A stretch of DNA of 6,526 nt from Burkholderiales bacterium (GTDB lineage: Bacteria; Pseudomonadota; Gammaproteobacteria; Burkholderiales; Burkholderiaceae_C): NCBI GenBank assembly GCA_947448105.1, contig CANFNE010000142.1, forward strand, positions 1-6,526, written 5' to 3'. Both the position numbers and the translations under genes were made by a program. The notes under the pieces were generated by a model. That model was not told the origin of the DNA, did not search any database, and saw only the letters and a list, made by a program, of their open reading frames with translations. This document shows positions 1 to 6,045 of the stretch, in pieces (the first letter of the stretch is position 1; each line of letters begins with the position of its first letter).

Positions 1-1
1 A

Positions 2-643
2 GCCACGCGCATGGACCTGATCAACATCCAGGCCCCCATGGACCAGCTGATGCACACCATCATCGACACGGCGCACTCGCGCTTTCCGGTCTACGAGGGC
101 GAGCGCGAAAACATCATCGGCACGCTGATGGCCAAAGACCTGCTCAAACTGCAGCGCGCGCCCGAGCTCAATATCCGCGCCCTGCTGCGCCCCGCCGTTT
201 TTGTGCCCGAGACCAAGGGCCTCAACGATTTGCTGCGCGACTTTCGGGGCTACCGCAATCACTTGGCCATCGTCATTGACGAGTTTGGCCGCGTGGCCGG
301 GCTGATCACGATTGAGGATGTGCTTGAACAAATCGTGGGCGAAATCGAAGACGAGTTCGATATCGAAGACGACGACGGCGATATTTTTGCCTTGCCCGAC
401 GGCGGCTACCGGGTCAATGGTGCCGCGCCCATTGAGCGCATCGCCACCGCCTTCAATGTAGACCTGCAGGCGCGCGAAGACGCGGATGAATTCGACACCA
501 TAGGCGGCCTGGTGGCGCATGAGATGGGCCATGTGCCCAAGCGCGGCGAGCGCCACGTGCTAGCAGGCCTGGAATTTGTGGTCTTGCACACCAAGGGTGG
601 GGCAGTGCGCTGGTTCAAGGTCTCGCCCGTGGCGCTGGTGTGA
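2..643 (+). CDS. corC: CorC/YbeX-type CBS-domain protein (5' truncated)
   Basis: This is the C-terminal part of a CorC/HlyC-family protein, cut by the window edge. The frame is open from base 2 (A-T-R, then MDLINI), so the ATG at 11 is internal and not the start. Visible domains: the end of a first CBS motif (HSRFPVYEGERENIIGTLM, about 80-130), a second CBS motif (HLAIVIDEFGRVAGLITIEDVLEQIVGEI in two parts, about 260-350), an acidic linker rich in D and E (about 350-385), and a CorC_HlyC-type C-terminal domain (about 390-630) with the conserved D-E-F-D-T-I-G-G-L segment. The family is linked to magnesium/cobalt efflux by its name, and the E. coli homologue YbeX has been tied to ribosome metabolism. 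CBS pairs usually bind adenosyl ligands. It is not visible whether this copy has an N-terminal membrane (DUF21) domain or is the short soluble YbeX type. Linkage to lnt favours the YbeX type. The TGA at 641-643 overlaps the lnt start. Confidence 0.92.
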   Translation, partial: ATRMDLINIQAPMDQLMHTIIDTAHSRFPVYEGERENIIGTLMAKDLLKLQRAPELNIRALLRPAVFVPETKGLNDLLRDFRGYRNHLAIVIDEFGRVAGLITIEDVLEQIVGEIEDEFDIEDDDGDIFALPDGGYRVNGAAPIERIATAFNVDLQAREDADEFDTIGGLVAHEMGHVPKRGERHVLAGLEFVVLHTKGGAVRWFKVSPVALV

Positions 644-2214
644 GCCTGGGGCGCAGCGCCCTGGAGCGCTGGCCGGCAGTATTTGCAGGGCGCGGCGTCT
701 TGCTGCTCCTCGCTGGCGCGCTGCACGCCGCCAGCACCGCGTGGCCTATCGATCTGGGTTTTGCGCGCGGCCAAACCCTGTGGCTGCTGCAGTTGGCCGC
801 CATGGGCCTGCTGGCGCTGGTGCTGCTGCGCGCGCGCAGCGCGACGCAGGCCTTTGCGGCGGGATGGTGGTTTGGCACCGTCTACCTGGCCGGCACCTTC
901 TGGTGGCTGTTTGTGGCCATGCACACCTACGGCGGCCTGGCCGCGCCCTTGGCGGTGGTGGCGGTCATTGCCCTGGCGGCTTCGCTCGCTTTGTATTTCG
1001 GCGTGGTTTGTGGCCTGTGGCAGCGCGTGGGAATCCGACGGGCAGCGCCTTCGGTGCCGGTGTTTGGTGCGCTGTGGATGATGGCGGAAATGGCGCGTGG
1101 CACCTGGTTGACGGGCTTTGGCTGGGGCGCGGGCGGCTATGCGCATCTCGACGGGCCGCTGGCTTTTTATGCGCCCTGGATCGGTGTTTACGGCATGACG
1201 GCCTTAGCCGCGGGCCTGGGAATGGCGCTGGCCCAGGTGCTGTCGGTAAGCCGCGGCCTTGCGCCGCGCGCTGGCATCTTGGCTGGGGTGGCGCTGGTTC
1301 TCGCGCTGCCTTTGGCGCTGCCCGCTGCTTGGAACGAATGGACGCGCAGCAGCGGCAGCCTGTCGGTCACGCTATTGCAGGGCAATATCCCGCAAAACGA
1401 AAAATTCGAAACGGGAACCGGCGTGGCGCGTTCGCTGGCCTGGTACCACACCGAATTGCTGGCAGCCAACACCGCGCTGGTGGTGGCGCCCGAGACGGCG
1501 CTTCCGGTGCTGCCGTTTCAGCTGCCCGAAGGCTATTGGGAATCGCTGCGCGCGGCCATGGATGGCTCCAACCGCGTTGCCGTCATTGGCATGCCGCTGG
1601 GCAACGAGGCGCAGGGCTATAGCAACTCGGTCCTGGGGCTGGTGGGTGGCTTGGCGCAGCCGCTGCGCTACGACAAGCACCATCTGGTGCCCTTTGGCGA
1701 GTTCATTCCGCCCCTGTTTCGCTGGTTTACCGCGCTCATGCATATTCCCCTGGGCGACTTCAACCGTGGTGCCTTGGGACAGGCTTCGTTTGCGGTGCAA
1801 GGCCAGCGGCTGGCGCCCAATATTTGCTACGAAGACTTGTTTGGCGAGGAACTGGCGGCGCGCTTTGCCGATGCGTCGCTTGCGCCCACTATTTTTGTCA
1901 ATGTCAGCAACCTGGCGTGGTTTGGCGACACCGTGGCGGTGGACCAGCACGTGGCGATTTCACGCATGCGCTCGCTCGAATTTCAACGCCCCTTTGTGCG
2001 CGCCACCAACACCGGTACCACTGCGATTCTGGACCACCAGGGGCAGATGCGCGCCGCCTTGCCGCGCCTGACCGAAGGCGTGTTGGTAGGCGAAGTGCAG
2101 GGGCGCGAGGGGCGCACGCCCTTTGCCTGGTGGGCGGCGCGTTTTGGCTTGTGGCCCTTGTGGTTGCTGGGCTTGGGCGTGGTGGGCTGGTGCTGGCGCC
2201 GCCACGCTGCGTGA
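640..2214 (+). CDS. lnt: Apolipoprotein N-acyltransferase Lnt
   Basis: Lnt is an inner-membrane enzyme that adds the third acyl chain to the N-terminal cysteine of lipoproteins, the last step of lipoprotein maturation. The predicted protein has 524 residues, against 512 in E. coli. Hydrophobic segments fill about residues 15-230 (for example 17-31, 46-63, 72-94, 101-125, 186-202, 211-230), and one closes the protein at about 502-519. Between them lies the nitrilase-like domain, about 240-480. The catalytic triad is visible: E285 in VVAPETALPV, K346 in RYDKHHLVPFGEF and C396 in APNICYEDL, with the supporting E354, Y397 and E398. The spacing closely follows E. coli E267/K335/C387. The start is GTG at 640, overlapping the corC stop as GTGA, which suggests translational coupling. 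The next in-frame Met is far inside the first membrane region, which supports this GTG. The gene appears intact. Confidence 0.97.
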   Translation: MSLGRSALERWPAVFAGRGVLLLLAGALHAASTAWPIDLGFARGQTLWLLQLAAMGLLALVLLRARSATQAFAAGWWFGTVYLAGTFWWLFVAMHTYGGLAAPLAVVAVIALAASLALYFGVVCGLWQRVGIRRAAPSVPVFGALWMMAEMARGTWLTGFGWGAGGYAHLDGPLAFYAPWIGVYGMTALAAGLGMALAQVLSVSRGLAPRAGILAGVALVLALPLALPAAWNEWTRSSGSLSVTLLQGNIPQNEKFETGTGVARSLAWYHTELLAANTALVVAPETALPVLPFQLPEGYWESLRAAMDGSNRVAVIGMPLGNEAQGYSNSVLGLVGGLAQPLRYDKHHLVPFGEFIPPLFRWFTALMHIPLGDFNRGALGQASFAVQGQRLAPNICYEDLFGEELAARFADASLAPTIFVNVSNLAWFGDTVAVDQHVAISRMRSLEFQRPFVRATNTGTTAILDHQGQMRAALPRLTEGVLVGEVQGREGRTPFAWWAARFGLWPLWLLGLGVVGWCWRRHAA

Positions 2215-2217
2215 TTG

Positions 2218-2272
2218 AGCGGTGCCGCTTGCATGCACTTGACCGCGCGGTCTGGACCTGGGCTTGCCCCAG
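2218..2272. terminator. Inverted repeats in the convergent lnt/amidohydrolase gap
   Basis: The 76-bp gap between the two converging stop codons (2215-2290) holds no gene. It carries three short inverted repeats: AGCGG/CCGCT at 2218-2229, the perfect 12-bp palindrome GACCGCGCGGTC at 2241-2252, and CTGGG/CCCAG at 2258-2272 with a 5-nt loop. Any of them could fold in transcripts from either strand and help end or protect both messages. None is followed by a clear T-run, so this is not a textbook intrinsic terminator. The termination role is inferred from the position. Confidence 0.3.
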
Positions 2273-2290
2273 CCTCAAGGCACCCGCAAC

Positions 2291-4051
2291 TCAGGCCGCC
2301 GTTTGCCCCATGCGCACCAAGCGTCCAGGACGCGCCGCCGTGATGTGGCCTTGCGCTTGCACTTGTTCCCCCGCGACCCAGGTGCTCACATAACCAGTGG
2401 CGCCTTGCATCAGGCGCTTGCCCCCGGCGGGCAGGTCGCGCACCATGGCGGGCAGCGGCAGGCCCAGTTGCGCCGGGTCAATGGCATTGAGGTCGGCGCG
2501 CATGCCCACTGCAATCACGCCCCGGTCGCCCAGACCCAGGTAGCGCGCGTTGCGCCGGGTCATCATTTCCACTGCGTGCTCAAGCGGCATGGCCAGCGGC
2601 CCGCTTTGCGCCACCCAGTGGCTGAGCATGAAGGTGCTGAAGCTGGCGTCGCACACCGTGCCCACGTGGGCGCCAGCGTCGCTCAGGCCGCTCAAGGCGC
2701 GCGGGTGATCCAGCATTTCGCGCACCGTGGCCAGCGAGCCGTCGTTGTAGTTGAAGATGGGAAAGTAAATCAGCCCTTGGCCGTCGCCTGCGCACAGGTA
2801 GTCGTAAATCGCCTCCAGCGCCGTGGTGCCAGCCTGGCGTGCACGCACGTAAAAGCTTTGCATGACCGTGGGTGCGTAGTCGGGCTGCTGCGCTAACGGA
2901 AACATGCGCCCGCTGATGCGCTCTATCTGGGCCAGCAAGATGTCTACCAGTGGTGGCACCGCGCTGCCGTCGCCCGCCAAGGGTTCGGACTTTTGCGCCA
3001 GGATGCGCGCCTTGCGTTCGGGCGCGCGCAGGGCTGCAGCGCGCTCGGCCAGCGGCAGGTGCGCCACTTCCTTGTAGCCCGCAAAGCCCATAAAGGGGTG
3101 AAAGCTGGCGTCAAAGCCGGTGATCACGCCAATGCCGCGCGCTGCCGTTTGCAGGTACAGCGGCAAGCCCGCGTCCACGGCGGCTTCCACGCGCGCCTGG
3201 ATGTGGCGAAACTGTTCGCCACCCGGGTCGCGCTGCAGCCAGGTCAGCGAAAGCGGCCGAGCGCTGGCGCGCGCCAGCGTCTCTACCAGGTCAAATTCGG
3301 CGTCAAACTGCCCGGGGCCTTGCAGCAAGTTGTAGTCGCTCACCACCTGTACCACGCCGTGCTTGAGGCCCTCAAAGGCCTGGGCGATGCCGGTCAGCTC
3401 TTGGGCGCTGGCGTTGGCCGCCGGCGTGTCTTTGCCCTCAGAGGTGCGGTGGTTGTCGCTGCGCCCGGTGCTCAGGCCCGCGGCCCCGGCCACCAGCGCC
3501 TCGCGCAGCAGGGCGCGCATGGCGTCAATGTCGGCGGGCGTGGCGGTGGTGTGGGCCAGGGCGCGCTCGCCCATCACGTACATGCGCAGCGGGTCGTGCG
3601 GCACCTGCACCAGGTAGTCCAGGCTGCGCGGCGTGGCGGCCAGGGCGTCCATGTACTGCGGAAAACTCTCCCAGTTCCAGCGGATGCCCTCAAACAGCGC
3701 AGCGCCCGGAATGTCTTCCACGCCTTCCATCAGCTTGACCAGGTCGTCTTCATGGCCGGGGCGCACCGGCGCAAAACCAACGCCGCAGTTGCCCATGACC
3801 ACCGTCGTCACGCCGTGGTAAATGCTCGGGGTAAAGCAGTCGTCCCAGGTGGCCTGGCCGTCGTAATGGGTGTGGATGTCAATAAAGCCGGGCGTGATCC
3901 ACAGACCCGGGGCTTGCAGTGTTTGCCGGGCGGGCGTGGTGATGCTGCCCAGCTCCACAATGCGCCCGCCCTGCACGCCCACGTCGGCCACATAGGGCGC
4001 CGCGCCCGTGCCGTCAACGACAGTGCCGCCTTTAATCAGCCAGTCGAGCAT
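2291..4051 (-). CDS. Amidohydrolase, D-aminoacylase / N-acyl-D-amino-acid deacylase family
   Basis: This is a 586-residue metal-dependent hydrolase of the amidohydrolase superfamily, presumed cytoplasmic because no signal peptide is seen. The N-terminus ([16 protein letters not shown]) is the usual beta-sandwich opening of D-aminoacylases and dihydropyrimidinase-like enzymes. Metal-site motifs follow: [12 protein letters not shown] with H60, H62 and D64; GNCGVGFAP with C89, matching the bridging Cys of D-aminoacylase; and LSDAGAH with D458, matching the catalytic Asp. The C-terminus returns to the sandwich ([15 protein letters not shown], about 511-525). I could not find clear equivalents of the two second-site histidines of Alcaligenes D-aminoacylase (H220, H250). 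The region instead reads [15 protein letters not shown] and then [10 protein letters not shown]. It may therefore belong to a long, poorly characterised subfamily, and the substrate is open: an N-acyl amino acid or another cyclic or linear amide. The ATG at 4051 has a GGAGA 7 nt upstream. The gene overlaps the symporter gene by 20 bp and is probably expressed with it. Confidence 0.9.
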   Translation of the reverse strand: MLDWLIKGGTVVDGTGAAPYVADVGVQGGRIVELGSITTPARQTLQAPGLWITPGFIDIHTHYDGQATWDDCFTPSIYHGVTTVVMGNCGVGFAPVRPGHEDDLVKLMEGVEDIPGAALFEGIRWNWESFPQYMDALAATPRSLDYLVQVPHDPLRMYVMGERALAHTTATPADIDAMRALLREALVAGAAGLSTGRSDNHRTSEGKDTPAANASAQELTGIAQAFEGLKHGVVQVVSDYNLLQGPGQFDAEFDLVETLARASARPLSLTWLQRDPGGEQFRHIQARVEAAVDAGLPLYLQTAARGIGVITGFDASFHPFMGFAGYKEVAHLPLAERAAALRAPERKARILAQKSEPLAGDGSAVPPLVDILLAQIERISGRMFPLAQQPDYAPTVMQSFYVRARQAGTTALEAIYDYLCAGDGQGLIYFPIFNYNDGSLATVREMLDHPRALSGLSDAGAHVGTVCDASFSTFMLSHWVAQSGPLAMPLEHAVEMMTRRNARYLGLGDRGVIAVGMRADLNAIDPAQLGLPLPAMVRDLPAGGKRLMQGATGYVSTWVAGEQVQAQGHITAARPGRLVRMGQTAA

Positions 4052-4907
4052 CTTTGCGTCTCCAAATCAGTGCCAGCGCCATGCCGCTGACGATGTGCCA
4101 CATGCCCCACAGGCTGGCCAGGGTGACCATGCCGAGGTCGCTGTTGAACTGCAGCGCGATGATGCCCAGCGCCAGGCCGGAGTTCTGCATGCCGCCCTCA
4201 ATCACCACCGCACGGCGGTCGCGTTCGCTCACCCGCATCACCCAGGCAGTGATCCAGCCAAAGGCCAGGCCGCTGGCGTTGTGCAGAACCACGATCAGCA
4301 GCATGGGCAAGAGCCCCAGGGTGAGCAACTGGCGTTCTTTGATCAGACCGGCCACGATGAACAGCACCAGCGCCGCCACCGCAAAGTTACCCAGGGGCTT
4401 GCGGATGCGCGCCGTCAAGTCTGGCAGCCGGTGCGAAGCCGCCAGCCCGAGCGCCATGGGCACGGCCAGCAGTAGCAACAGGCTCCACCAGATGCCGGCT
4501 GGGTCAATCGCCAGCGTTTGCAGCCAGGCGGCGGTGTTGGGGTTGGTGGCCACCATCCAGCTGAAGTTAAAGGGCGTGGCAAACAGCGCAATCACGCTGG
4601 CCACGGCCGAGATGCTGACCGACAGCGCGGTATTGCCCCGGCCAAAGTGGGTGACTACGTTGCTCAGGCTGCCGCCGGGGCAGGCGGCGACCAAAATCAT
4701 GGCGGCCTCGATGTTGGACGGCAAATCAAGCGCCATGGTGGCCAGCCAGGTGCCCACCGGCAGCAAGATGAACTGCGGAATCAGGCCACAAACCACCGCC
4801 TTGGGGGACTGCGCCACGCGGCGAAAGTCGTCGAGGCGCAGCTCCAGCGCCACAGAAAACACCATAGTCGCCAGTACCAAACCCAAAACCAGTTGTTGAT
4901 TGCCCAT
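4032..4907 (-). CDS. Bile acid:sodium symporter (BASS/SBF) family transporter
   Basis: This is a 291-residue polytopic inner-membrane protein of the BASS family, which moves organic anions with sodium. Family signatures are clear: LRLDDFRRV at 23-31, ACPGGSLSNVVTHFGRGN at 75-92, VVLHNASG at 206-213, EGGMQNSGLALG at 237-248 and WHIVSG at 270-275. By spacing against the Neisseria ASBT structure, S82, N83, S96, S100, E237 and Q241 sit where the sodium ligands lie, so sodium coupling is plausible. The start chosen is ATG at 4907, which has GGAGGA 4 nt upstream. The reading frame stays open to 5042, but that extension is polar, Cys/Arg-rich and unlike the family. From this start the first helix of ten-helix homologues is absent, giving a nine-helix type. 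BASS proteins carry bile acids, pantoate, pyruvate and other acids, so the substrate here is not known. The downstream amidohydrolase suggests an acylated or amide-bearing anion. Confidence 0.9.
   Translation of the reverse strand: MGNQQLVLGLVLATMVFSVALELRLDDFRRVAQSPKAVVCGLIPQFILLPVGTWLATMALDLPSNIEAAMILVAACPGGSLSNVVTHFGRGNTALSVSISAVASVIALFATPFNFSWMVATNPNTAAWLQTLAIDPAGIWWSLLLLLAVPMALGLAASHRLPDLTARIRKPLGNFAVAALVLFIVAGLIKERQLLTLGLLPMLLIVVLHNASGLAFGWITAWVMRVSERDRRAVVIEGGMQNSGLALGIIALQFNSDLGMVTLASLWGMWHIVSGMALALIWRRKDARLAD
4059..4063 (-). promoter_or_regulatory. Ribosome binding site of the amidohydrolase, inside the symporter gene
   Basis: GGAGA on the minus strand lies 7 nt (CGCAAAG) before the amidohydrolase ATG and within the last codons of the symporter gene. 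It fixes the amidohydrolase start at 4051. It also means ribosomes finishing the symporter at 4034-4032 pass over it, consistent with coupled translation. Confidence 0.65.
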
Positions 4908-4911
4908 CGAT

Positions 4912-4917
4912 TCCTCC
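4912..4917 (-). promoter_or_regulatory. Ribosome binding site of the BASS transporter
   Basis: GGAGGA on the minus strand, 4 nt before the ATG at 4907, is a near-perfect Shine-Dalgarno match. It decides the start against the longer open frame reaching 5042. Confidence 0.75.
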
Positions 4918-4949
4918 GAGCCGCAGAGGATAGCTGAGCCAATGGCCTC

Positions 4950-4955
4950 TAAAAT
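4950..4955 (+). promoter_or_regulatory. Possible -10 element for glyQS
   Basis: TAAAAT matches five of six bases of the sigma-70 -10 consensus and lies in the divergent 125-bp gap, 77 bp before the glyQ ATG. No good TTGACA-like -35 is seen 16-18 bp upstream, so the call is weak. If real, transcription would begin near 4962 and include the hairpins at 4977-5020. A promoter for the leftward symporter operon must also lie in this gap, but I see no convincing one. Confidence 0.25.
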
Positions 4956-4976
4956 CAAGGGTTTACGCGCACAGCA

Positions 4977-5020
4977 GCGACTCGGTCGCCCCGGCATGCC
5001 GCAGCCCTTGCGCGGCTTTT
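4977..5020 (+). other. Hairpins in the glyQ leader, the second terminator-like
   Basis: Two stem-loops precede glyQ. The first is GCGAC-TCG-GTCGC at 4977-4989, a perfect 5-bp stem with a 3-nt loop. The second spans 4998-5016: GCCGC pairs with GCGGC, A5003 bulges, GC pairs with GC, and the loop is CCTT. It is followed by TTTT at 5017-5020 and ends 13 nt before the glyQ ATG. Its shape resembles a short intrinsic terminator in the glyQ direction. No rightward gene lies upstream to be terminated, so it could be a leader attenuator or simply local structure. The function is inferred, and chance is a real alternative in GC-rich DNA. Confidence 0.35.
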
Positions 5021-5032
5021 CAGACTCCCGCC

Positions 5033-6028
5033 ATGAAGACATTCCAGCAAATCATCTTGACGCTTCAGTCCTATTGGGACGCCCAGGGCTGCGCGCTTTT
5101 GCAGCCCTACGACATGGAAGTGGGCGCGGGCACCTCGCACACCGCCACTTTTTTGCGCGCCATCGGCCCCGAGCCCTGGAAGGCCGCCTATGTGCAACCC
5201 AGCCGCCGCCCCAAAGACGGCCGCTACGGCGAAAACCCCAACCGCCTGCAGCACTATTACCAATACCAGGTAGTGATGAAGCCCGCACCGGCCAACATCC
5301 TGGACCTGTATTTGGGCTCGCTCGAAGCGCTGGGTTTCGACCTGAAGCAAAACGACATCCGCTTTGTAGAAGACGACTGGGAAAACCCCACCTTGGGCGC
5401 CTGGGGACTGGGCTGGGAAGTCTGGCTCAACGGCATGGAAGTGACGCAGTTCACCTATTTCCAGCAGGTGGGCGGCATTGACTGCAAACCGGTGACGGGC
5501 GAGATCACCTACGGCGTGGAGCGCTTGGCCATGTACTTGCAGGGCGTGGACAACGTCTATGACCTGGTGTGGACCGACACCGGCGCCGCGCCGGGCCACC
5601 CCCAAGCGGCACCAACCCCCTCGGGGGGCAGCGAGCCACACGCAGTGGGCGAGCGCGGGGGCAAGATTTTCTACGGTGACGTTTATAAGCAAAACGAAGT
5701 GGAGCAATCCACCTACAACTTTGAGCACAGCGACACCGACTTTTTGTTCACCGCCTTTACCGCGCACGAAAAGCAGGCCAAGCATTTGATCGCGGTGGCG
5801 CTGGCGTTGCCAGCCTATGAGCAGGTGCTCAAGGCAGCGCACAGCTTCAATTTGCTGGACGCGCGTGGCGCCATCAGCGTGACCGAGCGCGCCGCCTACA
5901 TGGGCCGCATCCGCAACCTGTCGCGCGGTGTGGCCCAGTGCTATTACGAGAGCCGCGAGCGCCTGGGCTTCCCCATGGCGCCGCGCGAATGGATTGCGCA
6001 AATGCCCCCAAAAGCCGCAGCGGCGTAA
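5033..6028 (+). CDS. glyQ: Glycyl-tRNA synthetase alpha subunit, with an in-frame insertion
   Basis: GlyQ is the catalytic alpha subunit of the bacterial alpha2beta2 glycyl-tRNA synthetase, a class II enzyme that activates glycine with ATP in the cytoplasm. The 331 residues compare with 303 in E. coli. Conserved blocks: [17 protein letters not shown] at 4-20, MEVGAGTSH at 28-36, the motif-2-like [18 protein letters not shown] at 53-70, [18 protein letters not shown] at 117-134, [17 protein letters not shown] at 155-171 and [17 protein letters not shown] at 215-231. Between W180-T181-D182 and K211 the family normally has only a few residues. Here T183-G210 adds about 24 (nt 5579-5662), rich in P, G and A. 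The frame stays open and all flanking motifs are intact, so the enzyme is probably functional. The ATG at 5033 matches the usual family N-terminus, although no clear Shine-Dalgarno precedes it (ACTCCCGCC). glyS follows 17 bp downstream. Confidence 0.97.
   Translation: MKTFQQIILTLQSYWDAQGCALLQPYDMEVGAGTSHTATFLRAIGPEPWKAAYVQPSRRPKDGRYGENPNRLQHYYQYQVVMKPAPANILDLYLGSLEALGFDLKQNDIRFVEDDWENPTLGAWGLGWEVWLNGMEVTQFTYFQQVGGIDCKPVTGEITYGVERLAMYLQGVDNVYDLVWTDTGAAPGHPQAAPTPSGGSEPHAVGERGGKIFYGDVYKQNEVEQSTYNFEHSDTDFLFTAFTAHEKQAKHLIAVALALPAYEQVLKAAHSFNLLDARGAISVTERAAYMGRIRNLSRGVAQCYYESRERLGFPMAPREWIAQMPPKAAAA
5599..5662. repeat. GC-rich palindromic repeat-like element inside glyQ
   Basis: This segment encodes most of the extra residues in GlyQ. 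Its DNA has a structure that ordinary coding sequence rarely shows: CCCCC at 5599-5603 can pair with GGGGG at 5657-5661, CCCCC at 5616-5620 faces GGGGGG at 5623-5628, CCAC at 5636-5639 pairs with GTGG at 5645-5648, and GCGAGC is directly repeated at 5631-5636 and 5649-5654. The homopolymer runs and nested inverted repeats resemble small non-autonomous dispersed repeats common between genes in some Comamonadaceae. That likeness rests on memory and was not searched. No second copy was seen in the window, and no target-site duplication is evident. Confidence 0.55.
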
Positions 6029-6032
6029 AGGC

Positions 6033-6036
6033 AGGA
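6033..6036 (+). promoter_or_regulatory. Ribosome binding site of glyS
   Basis: AGGA in the 17-bp glyQ-glyS gap lies 9 nt before the ATG at 6046 and supports that start. No promoter or terminator is visible in the gap, so glyS is read from the glyQ message. Confidence 0.55.
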
Positions 6037-6045
6037 AACCCGAAC

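Noticed and set aside
406..1146. Open frame of 246 codons on the minus strand across the corC/lnt junction
   Set aside because: It runs antisense through two conserved genes and gives an Arg, Gln and Ala-rich product without motifs.
2264..2896. Open frame of 210 codons on the plus strand after lnt
   Set aside because: It covers the 3' part of the amidohydrolase in antisense and has no ribosome site or motifs.
2993..4090. Open frame of 365 codons on the plus strand opposite the amidohydrolase
   Set aside because: Low-complexity His, Arg, Gln and Ala-rich product with no family resemblance. The minus-strand frame has intact catalytic motifs, so this is its shadow.
4908..5032. T-box riboswitch upstream of glyQS
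   Set aside because: T-boxes control glyQS in Firmicutes, but this leader is too short and I see no T-box core, specifier loop or AG-bulge sequence.
4908..5042. N-terminal extension of 45 residues on the symporter, from ATG at 5042
   Set aside because: The extension is polar and unlike the family, would overlap the glyQ start, and a strong GGAGGA site marks the ATG at 4907 instead.
5599..5662. CRISPR or a long tandem repeat at the glyQ insertion
   Set aside because: There is only one copy, with internal palindromic stems and a 6-bp direct repeat, and no spaced repeated units.
4955..6001. Open frame of 348 codons on the minus strand across glyQ and its leader
   Set aside because: It lies opposite the clearly real glyQ, has no recognisable motifs and is explained by the GC-rich third-codon bias of the gene on the other strand.
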